A stretch of DNA of 64,000 bases from an uncultured Nitrospira sp. (GCA_902500775.1 CABVRZ010000004.1:62001-126000), one strand, 5' to 3'. Shown: positions 1 through 10,068, counted from the first letter of the stretch. Translations and numbers: made by a program. The notes: a model not told the origin generated them from the letters alone.

Positions 1-935
1 TCGATCGTGACGCGTGGCAACGCGAGGGGATGCTCCGCGTCAGCAATGGTATCTCCGATGCTCACGTCATCAAGGCCTGCAACTGCGACGATTTCCCCGG
101 CCGCTGCTTGTTCCGTGTCGGCCCGTTCGAGGCCCGAATAGACGGCGAGGTCGGACACCTTTCCTGGAATTTGTGCTCCGTCCTTGCCGAGGACCAGGAC
201 GTTCTGACGTCTGGCAACTGAACCGGACTGGATCTTGCCGATCCCCATCTTGCCTTTGTACGGATCTTGCACAAGGGCCAGGACGAGAATTTGGAGCGGG
301 GCATCAATGGTAATGGCTGGAGCAGGAATTTTCTCCAGCACTGTATCGAGCAATGGGGCTATATCGGTTCCTGGCTTGTTCACGTCCAGCGTGGCGATGC
401 CTTTAATGGCCGACGTGTAGACGATCGGAAAATCGAGTTGCTCGTCGGTGGCACCCAGGTGCACGAACAGGTCGAAGGTGCGGTTGACGACATCGTCGAT
501 CACCGCGTCGGGCCGGTCGATCTTATTGATGACGACGATGGCTTTGTGGCCCAACGCCAAGGCTTTCCGCAACACGAAGGTCGTCTGCGGCATGGGCCCT
601 TCTTTGGCATCGACCAAAATTAATACACCGTCCACCATTCGAAGCGTGCGTTCTACTTCCCCGCCGAAGTCGGCGTGACCTGGCGTATCGACAATGTTGA
701 TTTTCACCCCGTTGTAGATGACGCTGGCGTTTTTGGCGCGGATCGTGATTCCTCGCTCACGTTCCTGGTCCATCGAATCCATAATGCGTTCGCCCATATC
801 ATCGATCTTACGATGGACGTGAGTTTGGCGGAGCACGGCATCGACCAGGGTTGTCTTCCCGTGGTCAACGTGGGCGATGATCGCGATATTGCGGATATCG
901 CTGCGACGGTCTTGAGGGGCACGTACGGTGGACAT
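1..935 (-). CDS. typA: Ribosome-associated GTPase TypA/BipA, N-terminal part (cut by window start)
   Basis: Translational GTPase of the EF-G family that binds the 70S ribosome and affects ribosome assembly and stress growth. About 311 residues are visible, read leftward from an ATG at 935 and running off base 1, so the gene is partial. The P-loop region reads AHVDHGKTT, followed by the switch II motif DTPGHADFGGEVER and the G4 motif NKIDRP. The stretch FDLFVHLGATDEQLDF is characteristic of TypA rather than EF-G or LepA. The visible end falls in the start of domain II. The C-terminal domains lie outside the window. Confidence 0.95.
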   Translation of the reverse strand, partial: MSTVRAPQDRRSDIRNIAIIAHVDHGKTTLVDAVLRQTHVHRKIDDMGERIMDSMDQERERGITIRAKNASVIYNGVKINIVDTPGHADFGGEVERTLRMVDGVLILVDAKEGPMPQTTFVLRKALALGHKAIVVINKIDRPDAVIDDVVNRTFDLFVHLGATDEQLDFPIVYTSAIKGIATLDVNKPGTDIAPLLDTVLEKIPAPAITIDAPLQILVLALVQDPYKGKMGIGKIQSGSVARRQNVLVLGKDGAQIPGKVSDLAVYSGLERADTEQAAAGEIVAVAGLDDVSIGDTIADAEHPLALPRVTI

Positions 936-1195
936 GGGGTAAATCTGCTTTCTGCGAGCGACAAAAATGACGCCCCGTAGTGAGGCGCAAACTCGGCAGT
1001 ATACTCGAAGATGATCGTCCCAGGCAAGCAACAGGTTGAAACGATAGTGTCAGATGGGGCTGAAGTCCAGCCAGACAAAGGGACGCGCACCTGTCATTAT
1101 GCAGCGATTGGGGATTGACGTAGAGGGCGATGCGCGTCGCAGGAATTCTGAGTGGTTCTAGGAGGGATGGACTCCCGTGGAGGGGAACAGGATCA

Positions 1196-1600
1196 TCATG
1201 GGCGTGCCAGTGGTGTCAGGGCTCGCTCGATACATCGCAGCAACGTGTCGCGTTTAAATGGCTTGAGGACGTAATCCTGGACCCTGATAGACACCGCTTG
1301 ACGGATACAGAGCGGATCGACAACAGCCGTTAGGAGCACCACTGGGACGTCATGCCAGTCGGGGGTCGCTCGGATCGTTTCCAGGATGGTGATCCCGTCG
1401 ACATGGGGCAATTGGATATCCAACAGCACGAGTGAAGGGAGCCGCATCGAGCCGATCTTGTTCAGCGCGTCGTGGCCGTCGGCGGCATGCACGACCTGAT
1501 AGCCCTTTTCCTGCAGGATGAGCGTCACGAGAGCGGCGGTATCTGGTTCATCTTCGATAAGAAAGAGGACCGGCTGATTGATGACAGACTGTTCGATCAT
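1196..1600 (-). CDS. Single-domain CheY-like response regulator
   Basis: A 134-residue protein made only of a receiver domain. The acidic pocket is E16-D17-E18, the phospho-acceptor is D61 (VLLDIQLP), T91 follows strand 4 and K113 lies in LKPF. No output domain follows, so it should act by protein contact or as a phosphotransfer intermediate. I chose the ATG at 1600 because TAAGG lies a suitable distance upstream. An in-frame ATG at 1648 would add 16 residues but has no ribosome-binding site. No partner kinase is adjacent. It stands alone between typA and the PBP gene. Confidence 0.85.
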   Translation of the reverse strand: MIEQSVINQPVLFLIEDEPDTAALVTLILQEKGYQVVHAADGHDALNKIGSMRLPSLVLLDIQLPHVDGITILETIRATPDWHDVPVVLLTAVVDPLCIRQAVSIRVQDYVLKPFKRDTLLRCIERALTPLARP

Positions 1601-2163
1601 GCAAGAAACCTTACTCTTAATCGTCCCGGTTTTCTGAGGTGTTGGCATAATGAACGATCAATATAAATAAGGCCTTCTTGTTCATGGGTTTTTGTCACAT
1701 GCGGCGGTGTCGCTGGCGGCTAGACCGAGGCCCATTTCTTTCTTGGAGGCATCGATTGTCAGGGCGAGAATTGGATTGGGCGTGCGACGGCATTCACATT
1801 TCCTTACCGATGTACCGTGGGCACAGGTTGTATCCTTGTTTCTCATTCGTGGGTTGGCCATGTATTGGATCTTGACCAGTTGTGGTATAGGCAAGGACCT
1901 CATGTCGAAATGGGAGGATCTGGATCAATATTGGCCATATGGAGTGAAGAGGGTGTCGTCGTCGTACGCCACTCTGGTTCGGCATGTATAATTTCTACTA
2001 TGGAGCGATTCGTTTCAGAAGCGAAATGTTCTTTTCCGCCGAGAGAGATAGGGGCGAGGGTTCGAGTAGATGGCCACACAATCTGTGTCTTGCTTGAGTT
2101 TTCACATGGCGCATTGTAAGTTCTGACGTACCGCAGACGTACGTCTACCGGTATCTAACCCCA
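1601..2163. other. Intergenic region before the PBP gene
   Basis: No convincing coding frame in about 560 bases. Short open frames here have atypical composition and no ribosome-binding sites. It should hold the promoters of the leftward regulator gene and the rightward PBP gene. The only clear structure is a 12-bp perfect palindrome just before the PBP start, listed separately. Confidence 0.6.
2135..2146. promoter_or_regulatory. 12-bp perfect palindrome upstream of PBP1A gene
   Basis: AGACGTACGTCT is its own reverse complement and ends 17 bases before the PBP start codon. This position suits a repressor operator or an mRNA hairpin near the start. It could be chance; no matching regulator is nearby. 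Confidence 0.3.
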
Positions 2164-4563
2164 ATGCCAAACGACCGACGATTTATCGAAGACCTGGATC
2201 GGCCACGCCGCCGATGGCGGTGGTGGCAAATTGTTTTAATCAGTCTCGTGGCCGTCGCCATCGGCGGCGCCGCGCTTGTGGGCGGAATCATCTGGCATGT
2301 TTCTCGTGATCTTCCGTCGCTCGACCTACTGCAAAACTACCAACCGAGTTTGGTGACCACGGTCTATTCTGATGATAACCAGCCCATCGGTCAGTTCTTT
2401 ATCGAGCGCCGTATTCTGACACCGCTGCCGGAGATTCCGAAAACGCTGACACAGGCGGTCATTGCTACGGAAGATGCACGGTTTTTCGAGCATCCCGGAC
2501 TGGATCTCATCGGAATGCTGCGGGCAGCCTGGACGAACATTCGGCATGGAGGGAAAAAAGTCGAAGGTGCCAGTACGATTACACAACAGCTGGCGCGGTC
2601 ATTGTTCTTGTCGTCGGAGCGGTCGTATGAGCGTAAGATTCGCGAGCTTGTCCTGGCCTACAAGATGGAAGCGGTCTCAGGGAAAGAACAGATTCTCGAG
2701 ACCTATCTGAACCAGATCTACTTCGGTCAGGGGGCCTATGGTGTTGGGTCAGCGGCGCAATCGTATTTTGGAAAAGATGTCAGGTCTCTGACGCTTGCCG
2801 AATCAGCCTTCTTAGCGGGACTCCCGAAGTCGCCCAGCAAGTTTTCACCCTTTACCGCGTATGAGCTGGCGAAGAAGCGGCAGGAACATGTGTTGGCTCG
2901 AATGGAGGAGGTGGGGTTCGTGACGTCAGCGGAACGGGAAGCCGCTGTTCGGGACAAGCTGATGTTCCACCGACCTGGGAGCGAGCATCTCGCGCCGTAC
3001 TTCGTCGAATATGTCCGGCAATGGCTCGTGGCGAAGTATGGAGAATCAATGGTCTACAAGGGGGGCCTCCAAATCTATACCACCTTGAATTTAGACATGC
3101 AGCGAGCGGCTGAAACCGCATTCTTGAACGGCGTTCGAGAGCTCGATAAACGGGAAGGGTGGCGAGGGCCTCGACGTACCGTTGACCTTGCAGCATACCA
3201 ACCATCAGACCTGGCCTCCGGGGATCAATTGATCAAGCCTGGGTATGTGGGTGAAGGGGTCGTCTTAAAGATTACCAAGGATTACTACGTCGTTCAGGTT
3301 GGGCCGTTCACGGGGAAGCTGGCGTTTGACGATATGGGTTGGGCGAAGCGGATGCTCAAAGGGCCCGACCCAACCGTCGATTTTGTCGTGAATCCGAATC
3401 TCAAGACACTCTTGAAGCCTGGTGATGTCATCGAAATTGGTGTGAAAAAGCTGACAAAGGATGGGTTAGTCCTCTCACTTGAACAAACCCCGATTGTGGA
3501 AGGGGGGCTGATCGCCATCGATCCCAAGGTGGGCACGATCCGTGCGATGGTCGGTGGCTACGATTTCTCTCGGAGCGAATACAATCGTGCCGTGCAGGCT
3601 CATCGCCAACCAGGCTCTGCTTTTAAACCGCTCATCTATGCCACCGCGATGAGTCAGGGCTTGAGCCCGGCCACACAAATCTTGGATGCGCCGGTGGTCT
3701 ATGAACAGGAAGAGGAAGACAAGACTTGGAAGCCGGAGAACTATGGTCGAAAGTTTCATGGCATGGTGAGTCTCCGTGATGCCTTAGCCCAGTCGCACAA
3801 TCTAGCCACAGTTCGGTTGTTGGATAAAGTCGGTGTGAAAAACGTCATCGAGTTTTCCCGTGCGGTGGGTGTCATGAGTCCGCTCCCGGCCGATCTCTCG
3901 CTGGGGCTTGGCACATCGTCACTGAGCTTGATGGAGTTGACCTCGGTGTACGGCGTATTTTTGAATCAGGGCAGTCGATTAGAACCCTTTGCCGTAAAAA
4001 CGGTCAAGGACAATACGGGCAAGACGTTGGAATCAACCGAGCCTGAATCGCGTGAGGTCATCCCAAAAGAAACGGCCTACCTGATCACGAATATGATGGA
4101 AGATGTCGTCCAAAAAGGAACGGGGCAGGCTGCGAAAACGTTGGGCCGTCCGATCGCAGGAAAAACTGGGACGACGAACGACTACATCAACGCGTGGTTT
4201 ATTGGCGGCACCCCAAACCTAGTGACCGGTGTGTACGTGGGATTTGACGACCGGAGGTCGCTTGGGGAAAGCGAAACCGGAGCTCGGTCGGCCCTGCCGA
4301 TTTGGATGGCCTTTATGAAGGAGGCCCTCAAACGGCTTCCCATTGTCCCCTTCGAGATTCCTGACGGGGTCACCTTTGTCAAAGTGGATTCCTCGACGGG
4401 ACTGCTGGAAGATGACCAGGATGGTGAAGGCCAACCGGGAACCGTGGAACTCTTTGCCAAGGGCAGTGAACCGACTCAAGCGGTACAGCGGCGACTCGAT
4501 CCAACGGATTTCTATAAGCTGGATCAGATTCCTGAAGGGCAACCGAGTGGAGACATCGACTAG
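2164..4563 (+). CDS. mrcA: Class A penicillin-binding protein 1A (glycosyltransferase/transpeptidase)
   Basis: Bifunctional peptidoglycan synthase of 799 residues, anchored in the inner membrane by one segment (about residues 20-45) after a basic cytoplasmic tail. The glycosyltransferase domain carries the catalytic glutamate E103 in EDARFFEHPG and the later motif GASTITQQLAR. An OB-like insert follows at about 290-430. The transpeptidase domain has all three penicillin-binding motifs: S485-A-F-K488, S544-H545-N546 and K667-T-G. Length and motif order fit PBP1A. The ATG at 2164 lies directly before the membrane-anchor sequence. It appears to be transcribed alone. Confidence 0.95.
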   Translation: MPNDRRFIEDLDRPRRRWRWWQIVLISLVAVAIGGAALVGGIIWHVSRDLPSLDLLQNYQPSLVTTVYSDDNQPIGQFFIERRILTPLPEIPKTLTQAVIATEDARFFEHPGLDLIGMLRAAWTNIRHGGKKVEGASTITQQLARSLFLSSERSYERKIRELVLAYKMEAVSGKEQILETYLNQIYFGQGAYGVGSAAQSYFGKDVRSLTLAESAFLAGLPKSPSKFSPFTAYELAKKRQEHVLARMEEVGFVTSAEREAAVRDKLMFHRPGSEHLAPYFVEYVRQWLVAKYGESMVYKGGLQIYTTLNLDMQRAAETAFLNGVRELDKREGWRGPRRTVDLAAYQPSDLASGDQLIKPGYVGEGVVLKITKDYYVVQVGPFTGKLAFDDMGWAKRMLKGPDPTVDFVVNPNLKTLLKPGDVIEIGVKKLTKDGLVLSLEQTPIVEGGLIAIDPKVGTIRAMVGGYDFSRSEYNRAVQAHRQPGSAFKPLIYATAMSQGLSPATQILDAPVVYEQEEEDKTWKPENYGRKFHGMVSLRDALAQSHNLATVRLLDKVGVKNVIEFSRAVGVMSPLPADLSLGLGTSSLSLMELTSVYGVFLNQGSRLEPFAVKTVKDNTGKTLESTEPESREVIPKETAYLITNMMEDVVQKGTGQAAKTLGRPIAGKTGTTNDYINAWFIGGTPNLVTGVYVGFDDRRSLGESETGARSALPIWMAFMKEALKRLPIVPFEIPDGVTFVKVDSSTGLLEDDQDGEGQPGTVELFAKGSEPTQAVQRRLDPTDFYKLDQIPEGQPSGDID

Positions 4564-4627
4564 CAGGACTGTATGGTGCAGGGCGAAAGTCGAGGAAGGC
4601 TTCCGAGAGTTGTGACGTGTCGTTGTT

Positions 4628-4840
4628 CTACGATTTTGAGTCTTGATACTCTTCGTGCCACGCCATCTGGATCGTTTCTAAAATCTTTTCATTCGACTTC
4701 TTGGGGTCGTCTTTAAAATCTGGCAGTGCCACGATCCAAGTGTGCATATCCGTGAAGCGTACGGTCAATGGATCCGTCCCAGGATGTTCTTCAACCAGCC
4801 GGATGGCGATGTCTTCGGTGTCTTGCCATTTTAAGTCCAT
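4628..4840 (-). CDS. iscX: Fe-S assembly adaptor IscX
   Basis: Small acidic protein (70 residues from the chosen start) that binds IscS and iron and modulates cluster assembly. The family signature is present: DPLTVRFTDMH, then LPDFKDDP and SNEKILETIQMAW. The ATG at 4840 has AAGGAG seven bases upstream. A start at 4876 would add 12 residues without a ribosome-binding site. It is the last gene of the isc operon, 105 bp after hscA. Confidence 0.93.
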   Translation of the reverse strand: MDLKWQDTEDIAIRLVEEHPGTDPLTVRFTDMHTWIVALPDFKDDPKKSNEKILETIQMAWHEEYQDSKS

Positions 4841-4945
4841 CGAGAACTCCTTGGTATCTCGTCGTTCATCCCTCAACCATGCTCGGGACAGTGAGTGCGA
4901 ACAAACTGTGAAATATGAAACGAAATACGTTTCACGAGCGACGCG

Positions 4946-6766
4946 TTACGTCACTTCCGTGACTTTCTTTCCTTGCAAACTTTTCTTGAGCGAATCGTCC
5001 AGCATCACCACGTTCAGGTGCTTGGCAGCTTGTTCGAGTTCGGCCATCCGTGCACGGATGGCTCGGGGGTCCGTGCTGTCCTTTACTGTTGCCAGTTGAG
5101 ACAGTGCGTTTCGAATACCCTGAGCCTCATCCACGGCGATGAGGTGCCCCGCTTCCACCAGTGATTTCTCGGTCGTCTTGAGTAAGGTTTCGGCATCTAA
5201 TCGAGCCTCAATCAACTTCCGAGCATTGACATCGTCAGCGGCAAACTTAAACGAGTCCTCGATCATCCGCTCCACTTCTACGTCCGAGAGCCCATACGAG
5301 GGTTTGACTTCGATCGACTGACTCTGGCCCGTTCGCATGTCTGTTGCCGTGACATTCAGGATGCCGTTGGCATCGATCAGGAAAGTTACCTCGATGCGCG
5401 GAACACCAGCCGGGAGGGGGGGGACTTTCAGTCGGAATCGCGCCAAACTTCGATTGTCTTTAACGAGTTCTCGCTCGCCTTGTAGGATGTGGATGTCCAC
5501 ACCTGTTTGGCCGTCGACATAGGTGGTAAACATTTCCTTGGCGCTGGCCGGAATCGTCGTATTTCGGCGGATCAAACTGCTCATGACACCGCCCATCGTT
5601 TCGATGCCGAGAGACAGCGGCGTGACATCCAAGAGCAACATGTGTGTCGTCCCACCGCTTAGAATATCAGCCTGTACGGCAGCGCCAAGCGCCACGACTT
5701 CGTCTGGATTCAAGTGACAATGCGGCGCCTTTCCAAAGAGCGCCTCGACGCGTTGGCGAACCAACGGCATGCGCGTGGAACCACCCACCAAGACCACCTC
5801 GTCGATGTCTTTCGGGGTAAGTCCGGCGTCTTTGAGCGCCATGCGGCAGGGGGCCAAGGTCCGTTCAATGACTGGGAGCGCCAGGGATTCGAGTTGCTCG
5901 CGCGTCAGTTCCCTGGTGAAGTGTCCCTTGCCATCCGGTAGTTCGATGGTGATCGCGACTTTGAGATCATCAGAAAGGCGAATTTTGGCTCGCTCTGCTT
6001 CCAAACGGACGGCCTGCATATGATCGGGGTATTCGCTCAGGTTGATCCGATGCTGTTGTTGGACTTGTCCGATAAACAGATCGACAAGCAGCCGGTCGAG
6101 ATCGTCCCCTCCCAGATGAGTATCGCCATTCGTCGCCAGTACCTCAAAGATTCCGTCTTTAAGCTTCAAGATTGATATGTCGAATGTCCCGCCTCCGAAG
6201 TCGTAGACAGCAATCGTCCCTTGTGTCTTTTCCTGAAGTCCGTAAGCCAGGGAGGCAGCTGTCGGTTCGTTGATGATTCGTAGGACTTCCAGCCCAGCAA
6301 TGAGTCCGGCATCTTTGGTCGCCTGCCGTTGACTGTCGTTGAAATACGCGGGAACCGTGATGACGGCTTGGCTGATACTTTCACCCAGGTAGGCCTCCAC
6401 ACGTCGCTTCAGCTCTTTGAGGACCATGGCGGAGACTTGCGGTGGGGAATAACTCTTTTCGCCGAGCCGGATCCGGATGACGCCGCCAGTTTCAGTGAGC
6501 TGGTAGGGGAAATAGGCCAATTCGTCTTGGACATCGACCAACCCCTTGCCCATGAATCGTTTGACGGAATAGACCGTACGCTCTGGGCTGCGGGTCAAGT
6601 GTTCCTTAGCCGAATCGCCGACAATTAACCCATTGTCCGTCAGGGCCACAACTGATGGCACCATCGTTCGACCATGACGGTCGGGGACGACATAGGGTTG
6701 ACCGTCCTTCATGTAGGCGATCAGAGAATTCGTTGTGCCGAGGTCGATGCCGACAATTCTTGTCAT
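4946..6766 (-). CDS. hscA: Hsp70-type Fe-S chaperone HscA
   Basis: Specialised DnaK paralogue of 606 residues that works with HscB to release the nascent cluster from IscU. The start motif IVGIDLGTTNSL follows the ATG at 6766. Other nucleotide-binding-domain signatures include AVYDFGGGTFDISIL and VLVGGSTRMPLV. The substrate-binding domain follows, with TPLSLGIETMGG at its start. An upstream in-frame start at 6859 lies inside hscB and lacks homology, so it was rejected. The gap to hscB is 25 bp. It is called HscA rather than DnaK from its place between hscB and iscX and from its short C-terminal tail. Confidence 0.95.
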   Translation of the reverse strand: MTRIVGIDLGTTNSLIAYMKDGQPYVVPDRHGRTMVPSVVALTDNGLIVGDSAKEHLTRSPERTVYSVKRFMGKGLVDVQDELAYFPYQLTETGGVIRIRLGEKSYSPPQVSAMVLKELKRRVEAYLGESISQAVITVPAYFNDSQRQATKDAGLIAGLEVLRIINEPTAASLAYGLQEKTQGTIAVYDFGGGTFDISILKLKDGIFEVLATNGDTHLGGDDLDRLLVDLFIGQVQQQHRINLSEYPDHMQAVRLEAERAKIRLSDDLKVAITIELPDGKGHFTRELTREQLESLALPVIERTLAPCRMALKDAGLTPKDIDEVVLVGGSTRMPLVRQRVEALFGKAPHCHLNPDEVVALGAAVQADILSGGTTHMLLLDVTPLSLGIETMGGVMSSLIRRNTTIPASAKEMFTTYVDGQTGVDIHILQGERELVKDNRSLARFRLKVPPLPAGVPRIEVTFLIDANGILNVTATDMRTGQSQSIEVKPSYGLSDVEVERMIEDSFKFAADDVNARKLIEARLDAETLLKTTEKSLVEAGHLIAVDEAQGIRNALSQLATVKDSTDPRAIRARMAELEQAAKHLNVVMLDDSLKKSLQGKKVTEVT

Positions 6767-6791
6767 GTTCTTACGTGCGGGGCAGGACGTC

Positions 6792-7523
6792 TCAGGCGAT
6801 AGTTGCTGCCAAATCGTTGACGATGCTGGTGACGTACGTTCGATTGGAAAGGAGATCACGCATCTGTTTCAAGAGCCGGTCCCGTTCTGCTCGCGCCTGG
6901 CTTGTGGCTTCTCCACGGTCTTGTAACTGGTCCCACTCTGTAAACAGTCGCTGCAGTTGAGCCTCCATTTCCTGCTTGCGTTGATCTAGCGCCCGTTGTT
7001 CGGTCTCAAGGGCCACGCGAAGCTCACGACCCTTCTGCGAATCTCGGTCCGATGACCGGTATGCCTCAAGCGTATCTTGGAGTTCCAAGATTTCCTCAAA
7101 CAGGTCGGCTGGAGGAGACGTGCGAATATTTTTCACGGAACCGGCTTCGAGACACAACAGGTACTCCGCTCGTTGAATGGGGTCACGGAGTGTGCGATAG
7201 GCCGTATTCAGAACTGCAGCATTGCCGAGGCTGATCGTTTGTTCTGCCGAGCTTTTCGTCTGATAGAAATCAGGGTGGAACGTCCGGCTCAATTCGTAGA
7301 ACTTGGCCTCAAGTTTCTTTTGGTCGAGTGTGAGACGCCGGGGAAACCCAAGGCAGGTGAAATAATCGGTCTCTTTTGAAACCGGCTGGACCTTGACGCA
7401 CCGTTCGCAGAAGTATTCCCCCGTGACAGCAGACTGGCAGTGCCAGCACATGCTTCGGGCCATCTGCAGCCCACGTGTTCGAGGCGATTCCGGTGTGTGT
7501 TGATCCATAGGAGAACCCGGCAC
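6792..7523 (-). CDS. hscB: Fe-S co-chaperone HscB with N-terminal four-cysteine motif
   Basis: J-domain co-chaperone that delivers IscU to HscA. The J-domain HPD motif is at residues 83-85 (TFHPDFY), and the C-terminal half is the helical IscU-binding domain. Before the J-domain there is a CxxC-x9-CxxC motif (C26, C29, C39, C42), predicted to bind zinc. E. coli HscB lacks this; human mitochondrial HSCB has a comparable N-terminal tetracysteine. The start is uncertain: GTG at 7523, ATG at 7508 or ATG at 7463. All three keep the cysteines. It lies between iscA and hscA in the operon. Confidence 0.93.
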   Translation of the reverse strand: MPGSPMDQHTPESPRTRGLQMARSMCWHCQSAVTGEYFCERCVKVQPVSKETDYFTCLGFPRRLTLDQKKLEAKFYELSRTFHPDFYQTKSSAEQTISLGNAAVLNTAYRTLRDPIQRAEYLLCLEAGSVKNIRTSPPADLFEEILELQDTLEAYRSSDRDSQKGRELRVALETEQRALDQRKQEMEAQLQRLFTEWDQLQDRGEATSQARAERDRLLKQMRDLLSNRTYVTSIVNDLAATIA

Positions 7524-7562
7524 GTGCGTGCCGCACCAATCAGTATCAAAACTCGTTCACAA

Positions 7563-7919
7563 TCAGGCCGAGAATGATTCTCCGCAGCCGCAGGTCTTAT
7601 TGGCATTCGGGTTGAGAAACTTGAAGTTTCCCCCCATGAGATCCTTCTGATAGTCCAGTTGAGTTCCTTGGAGATAGATGGCGCTCTTGGCATCGATGAT
7701 CACTTTGACGCCATTGATCTCATAGACTTGATCGTACTGTCCGATCTTCTCGTCGAAATTGATTGTGTAGCTCAGGCCCGAACAGCCACCGCCTTTCACA
7801 CCAAGACGAAGGCCGCCTTCCTCGATCCCTTGGACGTTAATCAATCGTTTGACCTCTTTCACGGCCGCGTCGGTGAGCGTGATGACCGGAGCCTGTGTCT
7901 CGACATTCGTTGTGTCCAT
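7563..7919 (-). CDS. iscA: A-type Fe-S carrier IscA
   Basis: A-type carrier of 118 residues that accepts clusters or iron and passes them to apo-proteins. The three ligand cysteines are C46 (GGGCSGLSY) and C110/C112 in the terminal CGCGESF. The N-terminal segment VITLTDAAVKEVK is typical of the family. It lies 28 bp after iscU. ErpA is a possible alternative name, but the operon position favours IscA. Confidence 0.93.
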   Translation of the reverse strand: MDTTNVETQAPVITLTDAAVKEVKRLINVQGIEEGGLRLGVKGGGCSGLSYTINFDEKIGQYDQVYEINGVKVIIDAKSAIYLQGTQLDYQKDLMGGNFKFLNPNANKTCGCGESFSA

Positions 7920-7947
7920 GGTGACACTCCCTTCGTCGGTGTCTTGG

Positions 7948-8346
7948 TTACTTGGTGCTGGGCGTCTGTTCTTCAGTTTTCTTCTGATAATCGGCTAATG
8001 CGGCTTTGATCGCATCTTCCGCCAGGACTGAACAGTGAATCTTGACCGGAGGAAGATTCAATTCCTGCACGATGTCCGTGTTCTTGATCTGTTGTGCTTC
8101 CTCGATCGTCTTACCCTTGAGCCATTCAGTGGCTAGGCTGGAGCTGGCGATCGCTGATCCGCAGCCGAACGTCTTGAACTTGGCATCCACGATCGTATCG
8201 TTCTGTACCTTGATTTGGAGCTTCATCACGTCGCCGCACTCTGGGGCGCCCACCATACCGGTGCCGACCCCGTCTTCGTCCTTTTTAAAGCTCCCCATGT
8301 TTCGGGGGTTGTTGAAATGATCGACGACTTTATTGCTGTATGCCAT
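7948..8346 (-). CDS. iscU: Fe-S scaffold IscU
   Basis: Scaffold of 132 residues on which IscS, ferredoxin and HscBA build and release a [2Fe-2S] cluster. The three ligand cysteines are C37 (PECGDVM), C62 (FGCGSAIASSS) and C105 (KIHCS), with D39 stabilising the cluster. The chaperone-recognition loop LPPVK occupies 98-102. It lies 34 bp after iscS. Confidence 0.97.
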   Translation of the reverse strand: MAYSNKVVDHFNNPRNMGSFKKDEDGVGTGMVGAPECGDVMKLQIKVQNDTIVDAKFKTFGCGSAIASSSLATEWLKGKTIEEAQQIKNTDIVQELNLPPVKIHCSVLAEDAIKAALADYQKKTEEQTPSTK

Positions 8347-8380
8347 GGTATCCTCCGAAATGAGCGAGTCTAGTTTTAGG

Positions 8381-9598
8381 TTAGTGTGCAGCCCACTGAA
8401 CGGATTTCAGATCGACGCCTTCTTTGGCCATCTCATAGAGCGGGGACATTTCCCGCAACTTGGTGACGATCTCGATAACCTTCTTAATCGTATAGTCAAT
8501 CTCGTCATCGCTGTTGAACCGGCCCAAGCCGAAGCGAATCGACGAGTGAGCGAGTTCAGTCCCCACACCGAGCGCACGCAAGACATACGAGGGCTCCAGC
8601 GTGGCCGAGGTACAGGCTGACCCAGATGAGAGGGCAATGTCTTTCATGCCCATGAGCAACGACTCACCTTCAACATACGCGAAAGAAATGTTGAGGTTGC
8701 CGGGCAGCCGGTTCGTCGGATGGCCGTTGAGATAGCTCTCCTCCAGGGCTGCCATAATCTCGGTCTGCAGCCGGTCGCGCATTTTGGTCAGTCGAGCCGT
8801 TTCTGTCGTCATCTCCTGCTCGCAGAGCTCACAGGCCTTGCCAAACCCAACGATCAGCGGGACCGGCAAGGTGCCGGACCTCATACCACGTTCATGTCCG
8901 CCGCCATCCATCTGTGGGGCGATCCGCACGCGCGGGTTTCGTTTCCTGACGTAGAGGGCACCGATCCCCTTTGGCCCGTACATTTTATGGGCCGAGAAGG
9001 ACATGAGGTCAATCCCCATGGCCTGGACATCGACCGGAATTTTCCCGACGCCCTGGGTGGCATCGCAATGGAACAAGATGCCTTTGGCTTTGGCAATCTT
9101 GCCGATCTCGGCGATGGGATTAATCGTGCCAATTTCGTTATTCGCCAGCATGACCGAGATCAGAATCGTCTTATCGGTGATGGCGTTTTGCACATCTTGC
9201 GGATTCACCATGCCGTATTTATCGACCGGCAAGTAGGTCACGGTCGCCAGCCCTTTGGCTTCCAGAGACTTGGCGGTATCGAGCACGGCCCGGTGTTCTG
9301 TGGACGACGTGATGATGTGGGTGCCTTTTTCCTTATACATCTCCAGGACGCCCTTCAACGCGAGGTTGTCTGATTCCGTGGCACCGCTGGTAAAGACGAT
9401 TTCCTTTGAATCAGCCTTGATCAGCTTCGCGATCCGTTTACGAGCCTCTTCTACTGCTTCTTCCGCTGCCCAGCCAAAGGCATGGTTACGGCTGGCCGCA
9501 TTGCCAAACTTTTCGACGAAGTAGGGCAGCATCGCCTCGAGCACTCGAGGGTCCATGGGAGTGGTGGAATGGTTATCGAGGAAAATGGGAAGCTTCAT
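8381..9598 (-). CDS. iscS: Cysteine desulfurase IscS
   Basis: PLP-dependent enzyme of 405 residues that takes sulfur from L-cysteine as a persulfide and donates it to IscU and other acceptors. The PLP lysine lies in [12 protein letters not shown] and the mobile-loop catalytic cysteine in [13 protein letters not shown]. The N-terminus [13 protein letters not shown] is standard for group I NifS/IscS. The start overlaps the iscR stop by four bases (ATGA), which points to translational coupling. Confidence 0.97.
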   Translation of the reverse strand: MKLPIFLDNHSTTPMDPRVLEAMLPYFVEKFGNAASRNHAFGWAAEEAVEEARKRIAKLIKADSKEIVFTSGATESDNLALKGVLEMYKEKGTHIITSSTEHRAVLDTAKSLEAKGLATVTYLPVDKYGMVNPQDVQNAITDKTILISVMLANNEIGTINPIAEIGKIAKAKGILFHCDATQGVGKIPVDVQAMGIDLMSFSAHKMYGPKGIGALYVRKRNPRVRIAPQMDGGGHERGMRSGTLPVPLIVGFGKACELCEQEMTTETARLTKMRDRLQTEIMAALEESYLNGHPTNRLPGNLNISFAYVEGESLLMGMKDIALSSGSACTSATLEPSYVLRALGVGTELAHSSIRFGLGRFNSDDEIDYTIKKVIEIVTKLREMSPLYEMAKEGVDLKSVQWAAH

Positions 9599-10068
9599 CG
9601 TTCAACTCCTTGTGCCGCGGGAGACTGAATTGAAATCAGGGGTGTTCCCCCCATCATGTCTCCCAACGTCATGTTGTTCAGTAGCTGGTAGATGCTGTCT
9701 TGGATTTTCAAGAGCGGCGTGCGGATGTTGCAATGCTCACGCTGCATGCAGAAGTCGCCCTCTTTTTCGTGTGAGCAATCGGTAATGGCCAGCGGGCCCT
9801 CGATGCTTTCGAGGATCTGTGCAATGGTGATCTGCCTGGCACTCCGCGCCAAGAGATAGCCACCCTTGGGACCATTATGGCTCTCGATCAAACCGTGCTT
9901 TGAGAGCACCTGGAGGACTTTCGCTAACAGCTCCAGCGGAATGTTATATTCCTCGGCGATCTCTTTTGTGTTCACGACACGACCGGGAGTCACGTCACCA
10001 AACTGTACCGAGGCGATGTGCTGGAGTGCCATCAACGCATAGTCAGCTTTTTTTGATATCTTCAACAT
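9595..10068 (-). CDS. iscR: Rrf2-family Fe-S regulator IscR
   Basis: Winged-helix repressor of 157 residues that senses Fe-S status and controls the isc operon. The N-terminal helix-turn-helix begins [15 protein letters not shown]. Three candidate cluster cysteines are C98, C107 and C113, so the spacing is C-x8-C-x5-C. E. coli IscR has C-x5-C-x5-C, so the ligand loop is longer here. It is the first gene of the operon and faces a perfect inverted repeat, probably its operator. Confidence 0.93.
   Translation of the reverse strand: MLKISKKADYALMALQHIASVQFGDVTPGRVVNTKEIAEEYNIPLELLAKVLQVLSKHGLIESHNGPKGGYLLARSARQITIAQILESIEGPLAITDCSHEKEGDFCMQREHCNIRTPLLKIQDSIYQLLNNMTLGDMMGGTPLISIQSPAAQGVER

Noticed and set aside
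1817-2119. A 100-codon frame between the CheY-like and PBP genes
   Set aside because: No ribosome-binding site, unusual composition for this genome, and no fold or motif.
8720-9373. A 217-codon open frame antisense to iscS
   Set aside because: iscS is unambiguous on the other strand; the antisense product is low in hydrophobic core and has no motif.
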